Origin: Actinomycetota bacterium
GTDB lineage: Bacteria; Actinomycetota; Actinomycetes; Nanopelagicales; Nanopelagicaceae
Length of the DNA stretch: 12,837 nucleotides
Assembly: GCA_026392815.1 (NCBI GenBank)
Contig: JAPLBI010000014.1
Span: 1 to 12,837 of the forward strand
Direction of reading: 5' to 3'
A program made the position numbers and the translations under genes. Of this stretch, positions 9,019-12,837 are shown piece by piece (position 1 is the first letter of the stretch; each line of letters opens with the position of its first letter). The notes below the pieces were generated by a model. It saw nothing but the letters and a program-made list of their open reading frames with translations, had not been told where the DNA came from and made no database searches.

Positions 9019-10757
9019 TAAGAAAGCTGTTGCTAGCAACCTTATTTGCTCTGCAGATATCGATTCTCCCAAGCTGGGGAGCAGAGACCGTCTTGATTGA
9101 TAGATTGACGAGTTCCGAAGCTGAAGAGTTAGATATTGACATACCAGCAGACGTTCCGCCTGGCTATCACGAAGTCATCATTGAGATATCTGATGATGCT
9201 GGGGTGCTAGACAAGAAGGTTCTGACATTCTGTAAAGACCTAAATGGAAATATCGATTGGGCAAGCAACTGTCCAAATCTAGAAAAGATTTATTCTGAAG
9301 AAGAACTCATTCCGCTTACCGAACGTGCAGAATTCCCATCTTATGACCCTGCTCAAGAGCCTGAAAAGACTAAAGATTTAGCGGTGACGGCATTTGCTGT
9401 ACTTGCGACACTTTCTGTTGCAGGCGCAAGCGCTGCTGGCCAAAGCAGCAACTCATCAAACAGTTCTGGTGAAAAAGATAAAGAATCTACCGACGGCAAT
9501 GAAGGCGAATCAAACTCTGAAGATAAAGAGCAAGATGATCTTTCATCAATTAGTGCAGGTGATCTCGACAAGATCGATCGGGGGCCGGGAAGGGGCGATC
9601 TCAGCAACACTTGGCGCCGTCCAAGTTCATTGGCTAGCGATGCCCTTTTTGCAGGCGTGGTTACTCGAATTTCACGACATCTGCCGCTCCTTGCGCGCAC
9701 CGTTGCCGATGGAACTTATTTACGAGCCATGTTCGGCTCATTTGCACCGCTAACAATTGTCCCTGCAGTCATTCTTGGCGTACTCGCAGTTCTTGATACA
9801 TCTGGCCAAGCACTTCCTCCAGCGCTTTGGATTGTTATGGGAATCATTGCCCTAGCTAATTTGGATGCCCTTGCTGGCTTTGTTGCAGGATTCATCTTTA
9901 CTGCTGGCGTTGCAATTTCAGGAAATCTTTCTTCAAGAGATGAAATTCTGACTGTTGCCGGTCTCTACATCATCTTCTACGCACCAGCGCTGCTGGCAAG
10001 TGCGATACGACCACTTCGCAGACTTGCCAGCGATCGTGACGACACTTGGGAGAGGGCAACGGATTACGCGTTAGCTCTCTTGCTATCCGGCTGGACTATG
10101 TCAAAGTTAATCGGTGGCTTAAATGCACTTGCCGGAATCCAGTTGCTAATTACTTACCACGCAACTGAAATCGCATGGTGGACTGCAGTATTCGTACTTG
10201 TTCGCCTGATTCTGGAAGATTTTGCTTCTTACAATTATCCAGAACGCATCGCAGCTGTTTCTGGAGAATTCAAATCTCAAGACACTATCCATAAGGTGAT
10301 TAGCCTTGAGTTAAAGATCTTTATCTTTATTCAACTGGCGATGCCATTTATTGGATTCAATATCAAGCTCTTCTTGGGAACTTTGATTATGGCTGCGCCA
10401 ACAATCATTGGACTAACAATTGGCAAAAAGCTACCTAAAACTTCAATCCTTTATAGATTGATGCCAAGTGGAGCGTTCAAAATTGTTGCGATGGTTTTCA
10501 TCGGCACCTTTGCAGCAACGTTCATTCAGGGCTTATTTGCTAACCCACGTACATTCCTAGAGTGGTCCTTTGTTGCCCTTGCTATCCCTGGATTGATCTT
10601 GAGCATCTTGGGCAAGATGGTGAAAGAGCCAGAACGTGATTGGAAGAAGTCTCAGATAGGTAATACCGCCTATCGAATTCTTGGAGTTCTTGTCTTCCTT
10701 CTCCTCATTCAAATTGTCCGTGGGGTCGATCTATACGCTGCAGTGTTCGGAAAATAG
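9015..10757 (+). CDS. Polytopic membrane protein with signal peptide and extracytoplasmic domain, family unknown
   Basis: This 580-residue protein is not recognised as any named family. Residues 1-22 look like a signal peptide ([20 protein letters not shown], then WGAE). Residues 24-120 form a small extracytoplasmic region with a [15 protein letters not shown] beta-type stretch and two Cys (73 and 86) that could pair. A first helix spans about 121-143, followed by a Ser/Glu/Asp/Lys-rich linker (144-190), a basic segment (RRPSS, TRISRH), and then about nine or ten hydrophobic helices from residue 241 to 575 (roughly 241-262, 268-303, 311-331, 350-372, 385-401, 431-471, 487-508, 514-533, 554-575). 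Basic loops such as RPLRR and [12 protein letters not shown] suggest cytoplasmic turns. The ATG overlaps the stop of the giant surface-protein gene and has a perfect Shine-Dalgarno, so the two are almost certainly one operon. An anchoring, export or modifying role for the giant protein is inferred from this context only. Confidence 0.85.
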   Translation: MIRKLLLATLFALQISILPSWGAETVLIDRLTSSEAEELDIDIPADVPPGYHEVIIEISDDAGVLDKKVLTFCKDLNGNIDWASNCPNLEKIYSEEELIPLTERAEFPSYDPAQEPEKTKDLAVTAFAVLATLSVAGASAAGQSSNSSNSSGEKDKESTDGNEGESNSEDKEQDDLSSISAGDLDKIDRGPGRGDLSNTWRRPSSLASDALFAGVVTRISRHLPLLARTVADGTYLRAMFGSFAPLTIVPAVILGVLAVLDTSGQALPPALWIVMGIIALANLDALAGFVAGFIFTAGVAISGNLSSRDEILTVAGLYIIFYAPALLASAIRPLRRLASDRDDTWERATDYALALLLSGWTMSKLIGGLNALAGIQLLITYHATEIAWWTAVFVLVRLILEDFASYNYPERIAAVSGEFKSQDTIHKVISLELKIFIFIQLAMPFIGFNIKLFLGTLIMAAPTIIGLTIGKKLPKTSILYRLMPSGAFKIVAMVFIGTFAATFIQGLFANPRTFLEWSFVALAIPGLILSILGKMVKEPERDWKKSQIGNTAYRILGVLVFLLLIQIVRGVDLYAAVFGK

Positions 10758-10802
10758 GTTTAGGTAGATATTTGCCTATCCTGTAAACTCACACCTGTAC
10801 TT

Positions 10803-10891
10803 GGAGACGTCGCATAGCCCGGTCGAGTGCGCCTCACTGCTAACGAGGTAAGGGGTTAAACCCTTCAGGAGTTCAAATCTCCTCGTCTCCG
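10803..10891 (+). tRNA. tRNA-Ser (anticodon GCU)
   Basis: The acceptor stem GGAGACG/CGTCTCC closes a complete class II tRNA. The D stem is GCA/TGC, the anticodon GCT is at 10839-10841 in the loop CTGCTAA, the long variable arm has stem AAGGG/CCCTT, and the T arm AGGAG-TTCAAAT-CTCCT is perfect. The discriminator base is G and CCA is not encoded. The anticodon stem ends in an A-C mismatch next to the loop (positions 31/39). It reads AGC/U serine codons. TAAACT at 10784-10789 is a possible -10 box, but no convincing -35 accompanies it. Confidence 0.96.
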
Positions 10892-10921
10892 CTCTTTCTT
10901 GATCCTGTATTTAACGTGCCT

Positions 10922-11182
10922 TTATTTTCTATAAATTTCGCGCCGGTGACCAATGTCGATTACAAGAACTACAAGTATGCTTTTCTGGATCTCATAGATT
11001 ATTCGAAAGTCTCCGACCCTTATTCTGTAGCCGTTTCTCCCTGAAAGCTTCTTTGCCTTAGGAGGGATTGGGTTCTCCGAAAGCAAAGAAAGTGCGGCGT
11101 CGATCCGTCGTTTATCGCTGAGGTTTAGCGTTTTCAGAAACTTGCGTGGGGTTTTTTCGATTCTTAAAGTGAACTCGCTCAA
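10922..11182 (-). CDS. RelE/ParE-superfamily toxin of a type II toxin-antitoxin pair
   Basis: This 86-residue protein has the hallmark pattern of RelE-type toxins: an N-terminal strand (FTLRIEKTPRKFLKTL), a helical pair, then L-x-G-x-x-GYRIRVGDFRIIYEI at residues 46-65 and a C-terminal GHRREIYRK. Arg53, Arg55, Arg60, Arg80/81 and Tyr84 are candidates for the basic and tyrosine residues that act on mRNA in RelE. Family members are ribosome-dependent mRNA endonucleases (RelE branch) or gyrase poisons (ParE branch), and the GYRIRVGDFRIIYEI signature favours RelE. The start is TTG at 11182, because the reading frame has no nearby ATG. It overlaps the antitoxin's TGA stop as TTGA, so it is the second, coupled gene of the operon. 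The length is normal and no defect is visible, so it is probably active. Confidence 0.9.
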   Translation of the reverse strand: MSEFTLRIEKTPRKFLKTLNLSDKRRIDAALSLLSENPIPPKAKKLSGRNGYRIRVGDFRIIYEIQKSILVVLVIDIGHRREIYRK

Positions 11183-11427
11183 ACCAAGCCAAGTTCCTTA
11201 CGTGCATCTTGCCAAAGCGTTGAATCTTCACGTCTGGCTTTAGCGGCATCATAGGCGGCGATATCTTCAAGTTCTTCCATGGCATCAAGCATTTTTTCGT
11301 AAAGTGAAGGAGAGAGCAGCACTGCAGCTTCCTCTCCATGGCGAGTGATAAGAATTGGCTCTTTCGCTGATTTATCCACGAGCGTGGGCAACTCACGACG
11401 AGCATCGGTTAAGGGAAATGACTTCAT
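11179..11427 (-). CDS. Phd/YefM-family antitoxin
   Basis: This 82-residue antitoxin is the first gene of the toxin-antitoxin operon. The N-terminal half (MKSFPLTDARRELPTLVDKS, then ITRHGEEAAVLLSPSLYEKM) is the classic Phd/YefM DNA-binding dimer fold. The acidic and charged C-terminal half (EELEDIAAYDAAKARRED onward) is the expected toxin-wrapping tail. The start at 11427 is preferred over in-frame ATGs at 11442 and 11496 because homologous proteins begin at this point and because a -35/-10 promoter is spaced so that transcription would start on this ATG. The family represses its own operon, and two TGTACA hexamers over the promoter fit that. Its stop overlaps the toxin start. Confidence 0.9.
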   Translation of the reverse strand: MKSFPLTDARRELPTLVDKSAKEPILITRHGEEAAVLLSPSLYEKMLDAMEELEDIAAYDAAKARREDSTLWQDARKELGLV

Positions 11428-11433
11428 AAATGA

Positions 11434-11462
11434 AGTGTACATAAAAACCTTAAAAATGTACA
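11434..11462 (-). promoter_or_regulatory. Leaderless promoter and Phd/YefM-type operator of the toxin-antitoxin operon
   Basis: On the minus strand TGTACA (11462-11457) matches four of six bases of a -35 box. A 17-base spacer follows, then TACACT (11439-11434) as the -10 box, then six bases, then the antitoxin ATG at 11427, giving a predicted leaderless transcript. A second TGTACA (11441-11436) overlaps the -10. Both hexamers lie in the 7-base inverted repeat TGTACAT / ATGTACA. TGTACA is the known core of E. coli YefM-YoeB operators, so autorepression by the antitoxin is likely. The centres are 21 bp apart, about two helical turns. Confidence 0.7.
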
Positions 11463-11482
11463 GAGATACCAGTAGCCATGAA

Positions 11483-11488
11483 TAGAAT
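11483..11488 (+). promoter_or_regulatory. Leaderless -10 box of the ferredoxin-NADP reductase gene
   Basis: TAGAAT (TANNNT type) ends seven bases before the ATG at 11495, placing the predicted transcription start on the A of the ATG. This is the usual geometry of actinobacterial leaderless genes. No good Shine-Dalgarno exists (AGG is only 3 bases from the ATG). The matching -35 zone (11460-11465) has no consensus and overlaps the distal TGTACA of the divergent toxin-antitoxin promoter. Confidence 0.55.
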
Positions 11489-11494
11489 AGGCAC

Positions 11495-12769
11495 ATGCAA
11501 AATTACAAAGTAGCGATCGTCGGTGCAGGTCCAGCCGGCTACTTTGCAGCGCAAGCACTTCAAAATCTGCAGACCGATGATCTGCAATTTTCTATCGACA
11601 TGATTGAACGTCTGCCGACCCCATGGGGATTGGTTCGCAGTGGTGTGGCACCTGATCATCCAAAGATTAAAACGGTGGCAAAGGTATTTGAAAAGATCGC
11701 CACTGCGGGAAACTTTCGCTTATTCGGAAACGTTGAGCTCGGTACTGATGTTTCAATCGAGCAGTTAAACGAAATGTATGACGCAGTTGTTATTGCAACG
11801 GGTTCAGCAGTGGGCAAAAAGCTCGGTATTCCAGGCGAAGATTTACCAGGATCGATATCTGCGGCTCACTTTGTACCTTGGTATAACGCGCACCCAGATT
11901 TTGCAGATTTCAAGATTGATTTAAATTGCACCACTGCAGTTGTGATCGGTGCCGGAAACGTTGCCATGGATGTGGCGCGTATGTTGGCGCTTGAACCAAG
12001 CGAACTAGATCCAACAGATACTGCCGATCACGCTATTGCAGCGCTTAAAGAATCTTCGATCCGCGAAGTTGTGATTAGCGCTCGCCGCGGACCAGAACAT
12101 GCCGCCTTTACATCTCCTGAACTTCGCGAACTTCCGAAGTTAGAGCACACCAACGTTTTGATGGCTAAATCAGATATTGAAGCGGCTATTTCGCGCGCAG
12201 GGGATGAAATTGAGAAAGATACCAAGAGCAATCTTGATGCGATGTTGTTGATCTCTGAAAAAGAGGCGACAAACCACGACCGCACAATGAAGTTTCAATT
12301 CCTTGCCATCCCAGTTGAAATCAAAGGCGCCGGCAAAGTAGAAGAAGTTGTATTTCAGAAGACTGGCAGCGATGAAACATTCAGCGTTAAATGCGGACTT
12401 GTCATTACTGCAATTGGCTATGAAGCCGCGAGCATTCCTGGCGTGCCTTACGAGCGTGGAAAAGTATTAAATAACGAGGGCCGCGTAAGTGAAGGCATGT
12501 ACGTAGTTGGCTGGGCAAAGCGCGGTCCATCAGGTGTTATCGGTACAAATAAATCAGATGCTGCCGATGTTATGAAGTTATTAGTTGAGGATTTAAAGGT
12601 CGCAAAGAGCGGTGGCGATATCTCAGATATTTTGCCTGCAAGCAAAGTCATTTCGCAGTCCCATTGGGAAGCAATTAATGCGGCAGAAGTAGCGGCGGGA
12701 GAGCCGTTAGGTAAACCTCGGGTGAAGGCAGTTACACGCGAGGAATTACTTAGTTTGGGTGGTATTTAA
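11495..12769 (+). CDS. fprA: Ferredoxin/NADPH-ferredoxin reductase, adrenodoxin-reductase type (FprA-like)
   Basis: This 424-residue FAD enzyme moves electrons between NADP(H) and ferredoxin in the cytoplasm, feeding ferredoxin-dependent enzymes. The N-terminal FAD-binding Rossmann motif GAGPAG is at residues 10-15, with the ribose-binding acidic residue Glu38 (IER). The family signature PWGLVRSGVAPDHPKIK is at 43-59. The NADP-binding fold has GAGNVAMD at 152-159 and the 2'-phosphate-binding SARRG at 195-199. The late FAD/NADP signature GWAKRGPSGVIGTNKSDA is at 339-356. It is slightly shorter than mycobacterial FprA (about 456 residues), but all key motifs are present. The start is supported by the N-terminal Rossmann motif and a leaderless -10 box. 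The gene is divergent from the toxin-antitoxin operon and is followed 24 bp later by a tRNA. A two-domain glutamate-synthase-small-subunit-like enzyme is less likely, given the PWGLVRSGVAPDH signature. Confidence 0.95.
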   Translation: MQNYKVAIVGAGPAGYFAAQALQNLQTDDLQFSIDMIERLPTPWGLVRSGVAPDHPKIKTVAKVFEKIATAGNFRLFGNVELGTDVSIEQLNEMYDAVVIATGSAVGKKLGIPGEDLPGSISAAHFVPWYNAHPDFADFKIDLNCTTAVVIGAGNVAMDVARMLALEPSELDPTDTADHAIAALKESSIREVVISARRGPEHAAFTSPELRELPKLEHTNVLMAKSDIEAAISRAGDEIEKDTKSNLDAMLLISEKEATNHDRTMKFQFLAIPVEIKGAGKVEEVVFQKTGSDETFSVKCGLVITAIGYEAASIPGVPYERGKVLNNEGRVSEGMYVVGWAKRGPSGVIGTNKSDAADVMKLLVEDLKVAKSGGDISDILPASKVISQSHWEAINAAEVAAGEPLGKPRVKAVTREELLSLGGI

Positions 12770-12783
12770 AAAGGTTGTAGTAT
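12755..12783 (+). promoter_or_regulatory. Possible promoter of tRNA-Arg
   Basis: TTGGGT (12755-12760) and TAGTAT (12778-12783) are separated by exactly 17 bases and would start transcription a few bases before the tRNA at 12794. The -35 box lies inside the 3' end of the reductase gene. Matches to consensus are moderate (3/6 and 4/6). Confidence 0.4.
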
Positions 12784-12793
12784 TCACAGTCTG

Positions 12794-12837
12794 GCGTGCG
12801 TAGCTCAACGGATAGAGCATCTGACTACGGATCAGAA
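12794..12837 (+). tRNA. tRNA-Arg (anticodon ACG), 3'-truncated by the window end
   Basis: The 5' part of the tRNA is present. The acceptor strand GCGTGCG is followed by TA, a D arm (GCTC...GAGC) and the anticodon arm TCTGA-CTACGGA-TCAGA, with five perfect pairs and anticodon ACG at 12827-12829. A34 is expected to be deaminated to inosine so that it reads CGU/CGC/CGA arginine codons. The variable loop, T arm and 3' acceptor strand lie beyond the window, so acceptor pairing cannot be checked. Confidence 0.93.

Noticed and set aside
9394..9753. A 119-codon plus-strand frame inside the membrane-protein gene.
   Set aside because: It lies wholly within the 580-residue gene in another frame, with no ribosome binding site and no protein-like pattern.
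10754..10790. A possible hairpin terminator after the membrane-protein gene (ATAGG...CCTAT).
   Set aside because: The stem is only five pairs with a long loop and no T-run, too weak to call.
10803..11427. A genomic-island border at the tRNA-Ser, with the toxin-antitoxin pair as cargo.
   Set aside because: No integrase and no second copy of the tRNA 3' end were seen in the window, so integration cannot be supported.
11428..11496. Longer antitoxin starts at 11496 or 11442 (105 or 87 residues).
   Set aside because: The extra N-terminus is hydrophobic and unlike Phd/YefM proteins, and it would run through the promoter and operator. An AAGG five bases before the ATG at 11442 is the only point in favour.

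Overview
The window reads as chromosomal DNA of a small-genome, AT-leaning actinobacterium. The best guess is a planktonic freshwater lineage of the acI / Nanopelagicales or Luna type. The support is indirect: AT-leaning codon use, an adrenodoxin-reductase-type ferredoxin-NADP reductase of the FprA kind, TANNNT boxes placed exactly for leaderless transcription, no encoded CCA on the complete tRNA, and an exported multi-domain giant protein with Thr/Ser/Gly-rich InlB-type and fibronectin III repeats. The taxonomic call is an inference.

Positions 1-9018 are one uninterrupted reading frame, the last 3005 residues of a giant cell-surface protein whose start lies left of the window. In order it carries two LamG-like (concanavalin-A-fold) domains, seven InlB B-type repeats (one remnant, one split by a foreign domain of about 127 residues), one FN3 domain, twelve more B-type repeats, nine FN3 domains (one missing its middle), a long Pro/Thr/Ser/Lys-rich stalk, and a hydrophilic tail with two copies of a 16-residue motif. 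There is no LPXTG signal and no C-terminal membrane helix.

Its stop codon overlaps the start of the next gene (9015-10757) by 4 bp, with a perfect Shine-Dalgarno in front. That gene encodes a 580-residue protein with a signal peptide, a small extracytoplasmic domain and about ten membrane helices, of a family I do not recognise. The tight coupling suggests that the polytopic protein anchors, exports or otherwise serves the giant surface protein. This pair is the best candidate for an undescribed system here.

A complete tRNA-Ser(GCU) follows (10803-10891). Next comes a minus-strand type II toxin-antitoxin operon, with a Phd/YefM-type antitoxin (11427-11179) followed by a RelE/ParE-type toxin (11182-10922, TTG start). 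Divergent from it is the ferredoxin-NADP reductase gene (11495-12769), and the window ends inside a tRNA-Arg(ACG). The short divergent region is compact. The antitoxin promoter appears to be leaderless, with two TGTACA hexamers lying exactly on its -35 box and over its -10 box. The reductase gene has its own leaderless -10 box, and its -35 zone touches the distal TGTACA. No stretch longer than 300 bases lacks a gene.
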